Of a DNA stretch of 64,000 nucleotides, positions 12,026-24,023 are shown piece after piece. Positions within the stretch are counted from its first letter, which is position 1. Each line of letters begins with the position of its first letter. This stretch comes from Prosopocoilus inquinatus (Eukaryota > Arthropoda > Insecta > Coleoptera > Lucanidae), in assembly GCA_036172665.1 (NCBI GenBank), contig CM069876.1, positions 44,547,001 to 44,611,000 on the forward strand, given 5' to 3'. The notes below the pieces were generated by a model. It made no database searches. It was given only the letters and a program-made list of their open reading frames with translations, and was not told the origin of the DNA. The position numbers were made by a program, and so were the translations under genes.

Positions 12026-13439
12026 AAAGTGTCTTTTCCCCCGGACAATTCTAAGACGCATGCGCGTTTCGCGTTATCTCAAACAACTGCAATGTTGCCA
12101 ACTCGTAACAGTTTACAACAAATCTGGTGTATTTAACGAGACTTGGTGATGAAAATAAAGCTCCTGGTGTATAATGGAAATCCTGATCCATTTTTATAAT
12201 AATTGGTACAAATTCTTCTAATGTTTTTATGAGAAAAACAAAAGAAAAAACAAAAATCGCAGTATTTTTAGGTTAGTTTCGTTTTGTGTTTCTTATTCCG
12301 GGCGAAGAAAACAGCGCCCCGGTAAGTTTCCGCTTTACATAACCTTATTTTTGTTGAACGCGTTCACTGAACAAGACATTTGAGGTTATGTAAGCTTGGG
12401 TCATACTAAATAGGATCGAAACGCTTATTTTGAACCACCCTATATGCGTGTCGTACTAGAAAACAAGGATTTTTTTTTAATTTTACTGCTGAAACGCTTT
12501 TTAAGAAATGAAAGCTGAAAAGAATTTTGTTTTCGTTTTAACTTAAAAAATTTTACGTAATTCTAAGTTAATAGAATGTAGAATGTAGTAAGAAGCAAAC
12601 AAATTCATCTCCTATTGTTAGCAAAAATAAATAAATAAATAATAAGGTAAAACGAAACTACAGTAATAATAGAATCTGGATCAACACGAAGAGATAATAA
12701 AATGACGTTCAAGCACGTTGAATAATAAGACGATTAAAATAGATAGGACAGTCTTGGACGAACACCTAAAACAAACATTCCCATGGGCTACAATGAATTT
12801 ATTGCTTCACTTAATGATTCATTGTTGGATTATTTTAACACGCACGGCGTCGTAGGTGGGAACCTGTCATCGATTTCGCGGTGGTGATAATTTCTCTTGG
12901 CGCTCGCGAATTTAACAGAGCAAAAGACGTCAAACATTGAAACGAAAAGTCCCTGATGCATGTCAACAACCAAAAGCAAAAATTGCTTTTGTGACTAACA
13001 ATCTTCATGTTATGTACATAAAAGGTATTTAATTATGTAATTGTGTCAAAAAAGTTTGCCCTCGGACCAATAGATGTCACTGTGCTCTTTAGCGCCTTTA
13101 ATTCATATTTATTTGAAAAATTTGAGGCTCCCTCGCAACAGAGAAAATGCGAAGACAAATCTGCGAATCATCATCAGCTAGAATCTTGAACAAAGTGTTA
13201 TATTTGGTTTAGTCGCTCGAAATGCTTTCATTTGATATGTCACACGACGTACTTCGGTTGTCAATTTTTACCCCAAATTTTTCTACCATTTCAAGATGGC
13301 GTCGACGTATTAATCGCGTTCGTCTCATCGAAAAGTTTTACAACGTACCTACCTATACGTATATAAAAATAAGGCCAAAAAAAAAATCGTTCTGCATATT
13401 TCTTTTAAATCTTACTTGACACTGGCTCTGCGAAACTCA
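12026..13439. other. AT-rich DNA, no gene recognised
   Basis: No supported exon was found. A donor-like CCCGGTAAGT occurs at about 12318 but without a credible coding exon before it. The last part (13222-13419) holds a short open frame with no domain. Confidence 0.35.
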
Positions 13440-13745
13440 GTGTTGCCAATAATCTCAACCAATAATTCCTTTTTCACAACATAGTGATTCCCTAGAATTT
13501 CCTAAATTAATCTCATGTCATATCATATTTATATAGGAGGTTAAAGAAGTTACTAAACACGGTTACAATAAAACAAAAATTTTTTTGTTTGGCATAACCT
13601 GCGTAGATAGATTTATAAAATTTTTCTGGCAATCAACTGTTTAAAACAAACGAAAGAAAATTTTTAAAACAACCTAACCTTGCACTTCGCAGCATTGCCG
13701 CCAACTCATCAAATTTCGAAGTTCCTGCCTTTTTTACAGAAAATA
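13440..13745 (+). repeat. Dispersed repeat starting GTGTTGCCAATAATCTC
   Basis: Several blocks are shared with 61680-61895 in the same order: GTGTTGCCAAT, AATTCCTTTTTCA, AAAACAACCTAACCTTGCAC, and CCAACTCATC followed by AAGTTC. The 13.4-kb copy has extra sequence between the first two and last two blocks. It is non-coding. Confidence 0.6.
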
Positions 13746-13785
13746 ATAATAATAATAATCGATTTAAAAAAATTAATAAATTAAA

Positions 13786-15480
13786 TAAACAGAAAAAGAT
13801 AACAGCGCTTCGCGGTTAGATTTTTCAAAATTTGTTTGCACTTTTGTTTTTCGAATATAACGCGATCGTCACTTGTTTATTAATTATTGCAATTTTTTAA
13901 AACTGATAGTTATAATAAAGTAATAGTTGGAATTGCTGGAACTAATAGTTATAAAAAATTGCTGGAACTAATAGTTATAAAAAAATTGGGTAGATTATTT
14001 CAGTTATTTGTTATAACTAATTAAAACAGTGTTGCCAATCAACTTGACCAAAAATTCCTTTTTCCTTAGGCGAACGTGTGAACTTGTTTAAAAAGCCCAG
14101 AAAAGGGCGTCGGCGCCTTTGCGGGAGTACTCACGCGTACCTTACAATTAAAAAGAAACTATGATGTGCGTTGTCGCACACCGCTGGCAAAAACTAGACA
14201 CGAGCGCATAAATAATGAAAAAGAAAAAAGGGGGAAAATTTCAACATTAAGACTAATTAAAATTGAATCAAGGCAACCCCGCAACCGGGTTGGCATGCGA
14301 ACGTGTGAAGGTGTCTATAAAGCCCAGAAAAGGGCGTCAGCGCGTCTGCGGAAGTACTCACGAGTAGATTACAATTAAAACGAAACTATGACGTGCGTTG
14401 GCGCGTACCGTTCGCAAAAATTAGACACGGGCGCATAAATAATCAAAAAGAAAAAAGAAAAAAAAGGGAGAAACCTTCAACAGTATGACGAATTAAAATT
14501 GAATCAAGGCAACCCCGCAACCTGCTTGGCAGGCGAACGTGTGAAGGCGTTTATGAAGCCCATAGAAGGGCGTCGGCGCGTCTGCGGGAGTACTCTCGAA
14601 TAGCTTACAATTAAAACGAAACTATGACGTGCGTTGGCGCATAACGTTCGCAAAAATTCGACACGGTCGCATAAATAATCAAAAAGAAAAAAGAAAAAAG
14701 GGAGAGAACTTCAACAGTATGACGAATTAAAATTGAATCAAGGCAACCCCGCAATCGGGATGGCATGCGAACGTGTGACGTTGTTTATAAAGCCCAGAAA
14801 AGGGCGTCGGTGCGTCTGCGAGAGTACTCAAGCGTAGCTTACAATTAAAAAGAAACTATGATGTGCGTTGTCGCACACCGCTGGCAAAAACTAGACACGG
14901 GCGCATAAATAATCAGAAAAAAAAGAAAAAAGGGAGAAAACTTCAACAGTAGGACGAACTAAAATTGAATCAAGGCAACCCCGCAACCGGGTTGGCATGC
15001 GAACGTGTGAAGGTGTCTATAAAGCCCAGAGAAGGACGTCGGCGCGTCTGCGAGAGTACTCACGCGTTGCTTACAATCATCTGAAATTAAAAAAAAGATT
15101 TAATACTGTTTTATTCTTACGTCAACGATTAAGACATTTCAAATGTGGAAGAAAAGTTTCCAATAATCTGAATACACTTTTTTAGGTTATTTTTCTTTTC
15201 TTTCGGCCTTAAGGAAAAAGGAATTTTTGGTCAAGTTGATTGGCAACACTGTTTTAGATAGTTATAACAAATAACTGAAATAACCTACCCAATTTTTTAT
15301 AACTAATACTTATAAAAATAATAATAAGAAAAATAAGAAAAACAAACTGAAATAAAACATTAATAAACTAAATAAACAGAAAAACGTAATAGCGCTTCGC
15401 GGTTAGATTTTTCAAAATTTGTTTGCAGTTTTTGTTTTTCGTATGTAACGCGATCTTCACTTGTTTATGAATTAATGCTT
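13786..15480. mobile_element. Composite element: inverted repeats around a satellite, with outer direct repeats
   Basis: Inverted arms of about 110 bp lie at about 13960-14072 and 15204-15320, meeting inward at CAATCAACTTGACCAAAAAT and its reverse complement. Outside them are near-identical direct repeats of about 100 bp (about 13786-13890 and 15372-15475), both containing AGCGCTTCGCGGTTAGATTT. Between the arms sit five units of a 235-bp satellite (14069-15090). There is no transposase. Inverted arms around a central tandem array recall foldback-like or Helentron-derived non-autonomous elements, but I cannot assign a family. Confidence 0.75.
14069..15090 (+). repeat. Central satellite, about 235-bp units, five copies
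   Basis: Units start at GCGAACGTGTGAA near 14070, 14298, 14533, 14768 and 15000 (steps 228, 235, 235, 232); the last is truncated. Each has a GCCC-AGAAAA-GGGC hairpin followed by a GC-rich GGCGCGTCTGCG segment and GTACTC, an AT/purine stretch after GCGCATAAATAAT, and CAACCCCGCAACCGGGTTG, which can form a 6-bp stem. GC content is well above the flanks. Short open frames recur once per unit but differ at both ends. Confidence 0.9.
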
Positions 15481-15879
15481 TTAAGTTGGAAATTCGTCCT
15501 CGAACAATTCCGTCCCTTTTTGAATTTTTTCTTGCGATTATCATTTGTTCCCATCATCAAATATTTCGGTACACTTTCTGATTTTTTTCTTTGTGCTGTT
15601 GCCGTCATTGTTGTTTAAAAAAAAAAGAGGTCGTTCTGAATTAATAATTTGTTTTTCTTTCGTTTTCTTTGTTTATCTCCCGAAATTAGTTCGTTCCCTT
15701 TCGTAAATACGACGACAGTCATTTGTTTCCTTTTTGTTCTGAAATTAATTAATAAAAAAATATACTTCTTTATACTGAAATTAATTAATAAAAAAATATG
15801 CTTCTTTATACTTTCCTCCGCGAATAATTAGTCCTCGTTTGTTTTCAGCAGCTTTCTTCAGAAATTTATTTCGCAAATA

Positions 15880-16625
15880 AGTATCATGATAGTGATTTGT
15901 TTTTGTTTGTTGATCATTGTAAAGTTCGAATTATTATTAGTCTTGAATGTTCCTTATTATTATTTTTTTTTTAATTTTAAATCTTCATTTCGTTTTGAGT
16001 TCTTTTCTTCTTTATGTATGATCGTCATTTGTTTGTTTGTTTTTTGTTTGTTTTACTTTAGTCAGCAATTTTTTCATTTGCAGTGGGGGTTTCTCGCGAT
16101 TGTCAAAAACGTTTGTCGCTCATTTTTTTTTAATCGCCTACAATTTTTCAGAAATTATTGTAAAGTTACAATTATTATTAGTCTTGAATGTTCCTTATTA
16201 TTATTATTATTTTTTTATTTTAAATCTGCATTTCGTTTTGAGTTCTTTTCTTCTATGTGTATGATCGTCATTTGTTTTTTTGTTTTTTTTTGTTTTACTT
16301 TAGTCAGGAATTTTTTTCATTTGTATTGGGGGTTTCTCGCGATTGTCAAAAATGTTTTTCGCTCATTTTTTTTAATCGCCTACAATTTTGCAGAAATTAT
16401 TGTAAAGTTCGAATTATTATTAGTCTTGAATGTTCCTTATTATTATTTTTTTTTTTACTTTTAAATCTACATTTCGTTTTCAGTTCTTTTTTTCTATATG
16501 TATGATCGTCATTTGTTTTTTTTTTGTTTTACTTTAGTCAGGAATTTTTTCATTTGCAGTGGGGGTTTCTCGATTGTCAAAAACGTTTTTCGCTCAATTT
16601 TTTTTTAATCGCCTACAACTTTTCA
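15880..16625 (+). repeat. T-rich tandem repeat of about 241 bp
   Basis: Landmarks recur at a steady interval: GATCGTCATTTGTTT at 16021, 16263 and 16504, and AGTCTTGAATGTTCCTTATT at about 15937, 16180 and 16422. Each unit also has GGGGGTTTCTCG(CG)ATTGTC and a run of T followed by AATCGCCTACAA. Long Phe/Leu-rich frames across the array follow from the T-rich composition and are not called as genes. Confidence 0.85.
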
Positions 16626-16944
16626 GAAAAGAAATAATTATTATAAATATTATAATGTCTTTAGAAATTTTAATTTTCCACTTCGATCGTATTCCTGTTT
16701 TCTTTTGTTTTTGATTGTTTACATTGTTTACCTTTTTCCTGTCTTAGTGTCGCAAAATGCAGCGATTATCTTTTGTTCCCAAGTAGCTGAAAAAACAACC
16801 CTAGATTTTAATGAGTTTCTGCTAATTTTCCCTTTTTTCTTTTGCATGAAATTCTCCCTGGATTCAACAACTTTTTCCCTAAGTTGGCCACACTGACTGA
16901 AGCCCAGTGCAACTGCGGTCGACTTACTTAACCTAATCACCTGG

Positions 16945-17079
16945 GAACGGAATTATATATTTTGTACGATTAAGTACAAACGAAGCGGCAAACGTATAAC
17001 GCTGCAGCGACGCGTCAATGCGCACGCGCTCGTTGCCGCTTCCTTCTAAATAAACCGAACAAAATATATAATTCCGTTC
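16945..17079. mobile_element. 135-bp palindromic MITE
   Basis: The terminal GAACGGAATTATATATTTTG is perfectly repeated in inverse orientation at the right end. A second inverted pair, GAAGCGGCAA and TTGCCGCTTC, lies inside. The loop is GC-rich (GCAGCGACGCGTCAATGCGC). It is a compact non-coding element. Confidence 0.85.
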
Positions 17080-17740
17080 TGTACTAATCACAGTTTCTCC
17101 TTCGACTTTGCTTTATTACCGAGCATTACCGAAGGGATCTTAGCTTTGCAATCACTTTCGAAATCAACAACAATAAAGCACAAGAATTTTTTTAAGGCGT
17201 ATTTGCGCATTTTTACTTACTACCTATTTTGACTGTTTTAGTAAACAGATTGAGATTTCATTTAAAAATAATCCTATTTTTTTATTGTTTGTGCTTTTGG
17301 CGTAAACTTGTTGTTTGTTTGCGACTGGTGACCTTACGTAAGCAAATTCCGCTTGCCCCATCGGCGGCAAGATTTAGCTTTTTTTTTTCGTTATAAATTG
17401 CCTATCCACTTCTGCATCATCTTATTTTTCGGCCTGAAAAATGTCGGACAGGTGCGCCGGTTTTAAAGGTCCGCCGTAAATATTATGATGTCCTACACGG
17501 CAAGGAGAAAATCCGAGTCAGTCGACTGGAATTTCGCGTTCAATTTGCGAAAAGCGATCGTTTTTTAATGGACCGCTAAATTCGTGCGGCGCGCGTTTGT
17601 TTGCTTTTGTTCGCCCAGTATTTTTTTGTGTGTTTAAATTTAGTGCACAAGTGCAAAAGTTACGCTTGAATTAAAAGAAGGCGTCAATTAGTACATTTAA
17701 AATTGCTCTGTCTGAAAAAGCGGACATATGGGAATTTATT
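17080..17740. other. Low-repeat block, candidate regulatory DNA
   Basis: No internal repeat was noticed, and the GC content at 17340-17610 is higher than the surroundings. No open frame with splice sites was found. If the PHLDB intron model holds, this is a candidate intronic control region, on composition alone. Confidence 0.25.
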
Positions 17741-17981
17741 TATATAGGGTGTCCCAAAACTGACGTTTAAAACTTAAATAGCACATTCCACGTTTTTCTC
17801 GAAACTGCCTATTAATTGACTGTTAGTTAATCAGGTGGATATCGCCGCTTGAGAACTGCAGGAACGTTTTGTACCAGCGCCATCTAGTAATATAAGAGGA
17901 GATTACAAATGTCAAATTACCAAACCTCCTGAAAAGATCTTGGTAAACGAGCGGCTAAAATCTCTAAACGGCTGCGAGTCT

Positions 17982-18352
17982 GCGCAGACGCTAAATGTTG
18001 GCGTGGAGGGAGGAGGCAATTTTAATTTCTAAAACAAAAGAATACTGGCAGTTTTTTGGTGAAGGCGCCTACAAGAAAAAAGATAACAGTAGAATAATCT
18101 GCATGTCAAATGTAAATAAGTGAATGAAATTAATACTTTATAAAAAACAAAAGGCAACTCGTATAATGACGAGCGAGCCTGCGCAGTCGCTAAATGTTGG
18201 CGTGGAGGGATGGAGGAGATTTTAATTTCTAAAACAAAAGAATACCGACAGTTCCTTGGTGAAATCGCCTACAAAAAAAAAAAAAAACAAAATAATAGAA
18301 TAATCTGTATGTCAAATGTAAATAAATATATGAATGAAATTAATTCGTTTAT
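17982..18352 (+). repeat. 193-bp tandem duplication
   Basis: Two copies, about 17982-18160 and 18175-18352, share CGCTAAATGTTGGCGTGGAG, TTTTAATTTCTAAAACAAAA and TGTCAAATGTAAATAA in order, with small indels. Confidence 0.85.
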
Positions 18353-18469
18353 AAAAAGACAACTCAAGCAAAATAGAATTAAATAGCGCATCTAATAATG
18401 ATAAAAGTTATATGGAATTACATTAAAAAGAAAATAGTTATCGTAGTTTGAATATTCTCAAGTTTATTA

Positions 18470-18915
18470 TTTTTTTTTAAGAACTTGTGTTTGTAGAATT
18501 TTTTCTTTACAGTGTAACTGAGAAAACGTTTTAATATGAAACTTTTACAAAAAACCACAAGTCCCTAACGACATTTGTTCGGAAGATATTTGCATTTGTT
18601 TGAGGTACTGCAAGAGCGATAGTTTTTTTAAAAAGTTGAATAACGCGAAAACGGTTTAGATTAGACCCTATGTATGGTACAAAAGGTCACATTAACATTC
18701 AATCTAGAACCCGAAAATGTAAAAATATATCGGGTGTTCCATTAAAAATAACGAAGTGACCTAACGCTCAGACTAAACGGAACACTCTGTACACGTCAAA
18801 CTAATTTTAAAATATGCTGTACATGATCCTGTAAAACATTTGAAACATTTTTTCATAAAATTAATAACTAGAGAGGTATGAAAGGATCCGCCTTAAGTGG
18901 GACATCCTGTATGTA
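18470..18915. mobile_element. Solo arm of the 3.3-4.5 kb transposon family
   Basis: It matches the right arm of the element at 3277-4495 throughout, including ACCCTATGTATGGTAC, ATAACGAAGTGACCTAACG and a terminal GGACATCCTGTA. The left arm is missing, so this is a truncated or recombined copy. Confidence 0.8.
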
Positions 18916-19740
18916 TGATAATAATAATCATAATTCATTGATTTACCAATTACAGAAACAAATAATAATAAATGAGATCAATTGTTTAAGTTATCGAATT
19001 TAATCCACCCTGTACATACATACGAACAAAGTCGAGTAGACTTTTTCTAATTCAAGCCTCGAGTTTTTTTCTTGTAATTACGAAACGAAGCAAAGTATGC
19101 GACGGTTCTTACGAGTCTTTAAATTACGTGATCTCTGAAATGATTTTAAATATTTACATCACGTACGTGTGTATGTTTGTAAATAGGTAGGTAGGTACAG
19201 AGTCTCACCTAAGTTTTAATTTAAATTGGGAGGTGCAAAGAAAAAGTGATTTTTTGTCACCAGAATATTTTTCACAGCGCAGGCAGCAGCGATTAGGCTG
19301 ACAGCCAAAAGCACTGGGCTGTAATAACACGGTATATATCTCTTCAAGTCCTGCTTGAGAAGTCTAGGTGCTTGGATCAAAGCACGCTGACGTTTCATCT
19401 GCGTGTACATCAAAGGACACTTGCGCAATTTTTTGATTTAATGAAGCAAAAGCTAAAAGCGCTAGTGCCCGCAACTAACAGATTTGTGAAGACTTCTTAC
19501 AGAGCTAGGAAACATTCTTTAATTTTTACATCAACACTGATTAGTTAATATGACTTAAACGGATGATTTAAATACTTTTGAAGCCTATTACTACTATTAT
19601 TATTACGTGCCGCCTCCCTAATAGTTCAAAAGGTTCAAAAATCATCTATTATAAAGAACATAAAAAAATTCTCATGTGCGGAGTTGGGCATGAATTGAGA
19701 TACGCAGCGTTGCTTTATCTTGTCGAAGTCGAAAACAATA

Positions 19741-20501
19741 TACAGTCGGAAGCAAAAAAAAAGTAGACGAATTACAGTTTCCTGTAAACGTTCTTTCTGA
19801 AAATGGTAGTGATTAAAGAAACTTCACAATTAACATCTAAACAATCTAAACGCTTTCAAAATTAACAAGTTTAAAACTTTGGTAAAATCTGTGAATTCGT
19901 CTTTAATCTATGGCATTTTGAGAAAGAATAATAGATTAGGAAAGTGGGCAGTCCTAAAGCTGGCGCGAATTTTGAAACGGAGTCTATTTGTGTTTGTATT
20001 TATCTATTGTTGTGTAAACTTTTGTTTATCACTAAAACTTCGGATGAAAAGCTTCAATAAAATTAGTTTAGTTGTGCTTGTTGTACGTAATTAATTAATT
20101 TATTTGTTATTAAAAAAAATATGTATAAAATGCTTGTCTGAGCTTAGTTCAGCTGCAGGTCAACAAACCATTAATAAACATAACCTAACACAACAAAATT
20201 CAAATTAAAAAAAAATGTCTCTGGAAAAGTACGCAATGAGTTTGTCAACAATTTTCCAATACAATGTACAAGACACCTACTTATAAAACTGTAATAACTT
20301 GTTTAATTTCGTTCATTGTCTTAACATTCTTAAATGTTAGGTTATGTTCAGATCAACTCCGGCATTACAGCGAGAGTAATTTACGACACACGGCTGATTT
20401 ATTAGACAAAGATAGTAAACGACTCAGCTCCGCTCTTCTGTGACGTTTACTTTCCTAGTCTATTACAGGAAACTGTCTACTTTTTTTTGCTTTCAACTGT
20501 A
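19741..20501. mobile_element. Mariner-like MITE interrupted by a second element
   Basis: The ends TACAGTCGGAAGCAAAAAAA and TTTCAACTGTA match the intact 240-bp MITE at 45808-46051. The two halves are separated by an insert at about 19933-20460 whose own ends are AGATTAGGAAAGT and ACTTTCCTAGTCT, an inverted pair. A fragment of the insert family lies in opposite orientation at 53060-53281. It is non-coding. Confidence 0.8.
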
Positions 20502-20965
20502 AGTGTCAATCTGAGAAATTAGAATTAGAATGTAAAATTCGACGTACAGTATTAAGTACTAAACACAACATTTTAGATGTTTACGCGCCGACAAATGATG
20601 CAACAACGCTGTGCTAAACGCGCCCGAAATAATAAACATTATTAAGTGCAACGCCGTAAATGTCAGGGGGGGAGAAGGGGGCATTTACAGCGCGATTTTA
20701 TTCGACTCCTTGGAATAGAATCAAACATTTCATTCATTATCGGCGATACTAAAACTATTATTAGAACGTTAGGGTGTCATACGCTTACTAAATTATTACT
20801 TGCGTATGGCACAGGACGTGTTTTCATTTTGCACAAGCAGAGGGCGTCTATTTTCATACGCATTCTACGCATTACATGTAATATGTGTATGAGCTTTTTT
20901 GTTTACTTTTCTGCAGTTTTACGCGTTTACGAATATTTAAAACAATATAAAAAATTACTAATGAT

Positions 20966-21345
20966 TAGGCTGATATTTTAAACTTAATTATATCACGAAC
21001 GACCCCTCCAAATGTCAACATATTATATGTTTTTGAAATCAGGAAAACATGATCTTTCATCTTAGCAATAGCAATAATATGCATTTAAAAAAAAAAAAAC
21101 AAGAATTGTATTTTTTTCTTCAATTTGCGATGCGCTTTTGTTTCTTCTGATATCTCTAAAAAAAACAATAGCCATAAAACCCCCCAACTTTTGCATTTTA
21201 GGTTTTTCTCTAGCTCCTAAAATAAACCATCTAGATAGGGTGCAAAATATAAAAAAAAGAACCTGTACTTATTACGAATGACCCTGTATATGCAGTGCGA
21301 TCCGCTTTGATAAAAAATTATGGGCGTCACTTTTAACGCACGTAT
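20966..21345 (+). repeat. Dispersed repeat, copy of 24478-24860
   Basis: It shares, in order, GATATTTTAAACTTAATTAT, ACGACCCCTCCAAATGTCAA, AATTTGCGATGCGC, TTTTTCTCTAGCTCCTAAAA, GACCCTGTATATGCAGTGCG and ATCCGCTTTGATAAAAAATT with the copy 3.5 kb downstream in the same orientation. The terminal CCCTGTATA motif is typical of several element families in this window. Confidence 0.85.
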
Positions 21346-22038
21346 AAATTAAGTGCCTGCTACTTTTATTAAATCAACATAATCTGGTTCTACTTCTTTC
21401 TGTTCATCCATTCTTCACTTAACCTAATTCATGCACTTAAAACCGTGATGCAAGACATCCAGACCTCTCCTTCTTAACAACACTTCAATCGAACCTAACA
21501 GCCATCGTAGGCGATCAAATTAAACGGTACAACTGGCTGGAATAAACGATCATCTCAACGGAGACGTACCAGCCGGCGAGCTTTTCTAATAAATTAAAGT
21601 GGCTTGTAAACGTGGTGGGCCTAAAATTTCGTCGCCGAACGCACTTAGGCACACAAACAGGTGTCAAAAAGAAACGTGATCGGTCACATTTGGTTCGTGC
21701 CGCCGCCGCCGCCGCCGCTGCCGCCGTGCCGTTTTAAAAATCGAAGTTTTTGGTGCCAAGTTAAGCAAATCGCAAGGTTTCCGTTCGTTTTGGGATTATG
21801 CCCAGTTTTCGCAATTAATGTCTTTAATTAGCGCATCCGACGTACTTTGTAACAGAGTTTAACTACACTTTTGTTGTTAACACCTTGACATACAGTAAGT
21901 GGCCTTTCGACTCGTCAAGAAGGCAACAAGAAACTGAGAATTTAGCCTCCCTGTTTTGGCCAAGGGTAGATTTGAAAATGACGCTAAAAAAAAGAACGTC
22001 GAAGATATAGTAGCGTGTATTTATCATGACGTTGTTTA
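21346..22038. other. Low-repeat stretch with a GCC microsatellite
   Basis: There is no supported gene. A (GCC)n tract occupies 21699-21729. The 21500-21900 part is less AT-rich and non-repetitive, so intronic regulatory DNA is possible. Open frames after 21956 lack an ATG at a sensible position and run into an element boundary at 22039. Confidence 0.35.
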
Positions 22039-23150
22039 TACTGCAGGGTTGCGTTCAAAAACTGCACTTTGGACGCTTAAAATGCAAGGCAAAATGCACA
22101 AAATCATTTACATGAGAGAGAAAGAATATTACCCAGAGCGCGCTCTGTTCAGTTTCCGAACGAGCCCCTGTTTAGACGAGAAACTGCGTCTTGATAAAGT
22201 GCATGTTACTATACATGTTAAATCAACAAAAAAAAAAAGTAAATTTTAGCGCGCTTGTCCTGTACCTGTCACGACGGTTATCTTTCGTTTTAAACTGCAA
22301 CGCTACTTTCATTTGTTTTTGTTTTTATGTCTTTTCACTTTATACTTTGATCGTCTGTTTTTCATTCTGTAACTTTTCATTTTGCCATTTTTTTTTTCGG
22401 TTAGTATTGCGTTGGTTTTTTTCCGTTTCAAATGCGAATTGCGACTATACTGTCATTTATAATTTGATTGTCTTTTTGTTTTTCATGTTCGTTTTGTTCG
22501 TTAACCCTGTGTCGCGTTCATAAACTGATTGTGAGTGCACTTTGGATGTGTAATCGCATCTTTCTCACTCACGATGCTTAACCTATTTTGTGTTTCGCTC
22601 ATCTTTTTTTTTTCAAGGTGTCTTATGTTTACATTATTTCCATGACAACGGGCGACCTTTTCCCATCTCACTTTTTACTAAGGTGAAGAAAATGTGGTTG
22701 TTCCTGTGGAAACTACGCGTTGTTTTAGTTTTTTTGTGCACTTTCAATTCTGAAAGTATCTCCATCTCTTGTTATTATATGAGGTTAGAACATTGGATGG
22801 GAATACTCTGACCTGGAGGACGCCGTACCATACGACGTGTATTACCGGAAACCGGTCCGGCCGCGGGCCTTTCGTAGGGCAAAACGAACGGAGTGTGTAG
22901 TATCACACAAATGCCATATTCTCTGATGCTCTTTACTTTTGCCATACAAGAAACGGGAGCGCGCTCGTTTTCTGCTCGCTATTTACTCCACCAGTACTTA
23001 ACCTCTATGACTCTGAGAATGCTCTAGCTAGAACAATTGAAAACACGATTGGTTGAAATACAGAGGACATAAACTCATTTATGCGAGAGAGACTGCGTCA
23101 CTCGCCGAAAGTAAACTTAGAATGTTGTTTCTGAACGCAGCTCTGGAGTA
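22039..23150. mobile_element. 1.1-kb element with GCGTTCA inverted ends
   Basis: Left TACTGCAGGGTTGCGTTCAA and right CTGCGTTCAG...GAGTA form an imperfect inverted pair (about 19 of 24 positions). The interior has a T-rich tract (22260-22620) of the same kind as the 15.9-16.6 kb repeat and a short GC-rich tract at 22815-22880. No transposase frame was seen. Confidence 0.55.
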
Positions 23151-24023
23151 GTTCCCCAGTTCAATTATTAATTTTTAAATGTCTTTCTGTTTGCCGTTCA
23201 ATTTTTTCTTGTTCATTTGTTTCACAACAATTGTTTTTGTTCATTTGTTTCACAACAATTGTTTATTCCATCAAGTTTGTTTATTTGTTTAATCGGAACA
23301 AATTATTTATGCCCTACCTACCAGTTACCGACTGTTTACATAAAAAGATAATGGCTGCCGAAACAAAAGAACACCGTTTAATGTCAAATGCCGTTGAATT
23401 TGGCTGATTTGAAAACAAAAGACGTCACATTTCAGAAAATAAATATTGAATAAAATTTCTAATACCGTCATGAAATTTTGATGATTCTAAAACAAAAGCT
23501 AAATAAAAAAAATAAAATAAAAAATGCAACGAGTATGAAACAAAAGAAGCTGAATTTCGACTGTCATTGAATTTTGCCGATTTATAAATAAACGAAGCCG
23601 CTTTTTAAATTAAAATTAAAATTAATTAATTACGTCAAGGAATTTGATGATTCGAAAACAAAAGATATTTTTTTTTAATTGCGCGCCTGACTGACGACGC
23701 TTTTTAACAACTTTTTTTTAATGAAAACATAACCCTACGAACAGTTGGTTGCAGCGTTACCAACTTAGCTCGTTCAACAGTAGACAATTATTTAATTTCT
23801 GTCGCTTTTTTACAGGAATTTATTTTTTGTTAATTTTTTTAATTTTTTAGAAACGTGTTTTTGTTTTTTTATAAAGTTGCTTACGTTGTTCGTTTCTTAA
23901 TAAATCATTTTTATAATTTAATTTAATGAAGAACCGACAAATCGTATTTAGCCCTAAACCATACAAATCGCCATTTTGTTTGTTTTTGTCTTATAACAAA
24001 AAATAGAGTTGGCAACACTTGCA
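23151..24023. other. AT-rich DNA with ACAAAAG boxes, no gene
   Basis: ACAAAAG or its variants recur near 23365, 23412, 23492, 23540 and 23657, with a duplicated TTCATTTGTTTCACAACAAT (about 23213 and 23239). Nothing coding was recognised. Confidence 0.4.

Noticed and set aside
15886..16505. 192-codon Phe/Leu-rich plus-strand frame, the longest in the window
   Set aside because: It lies entirely within a 241-bp T-rich tandem repeat and encodes three approximate repeats of itself; hydrophobicity is due to poly-T.
21699..21729. GCC tract considered as an Ala/Pro-rich coding exon
   Set aside because: Frames are short, close by a stop after the tract, and no flanking splice sites fit.
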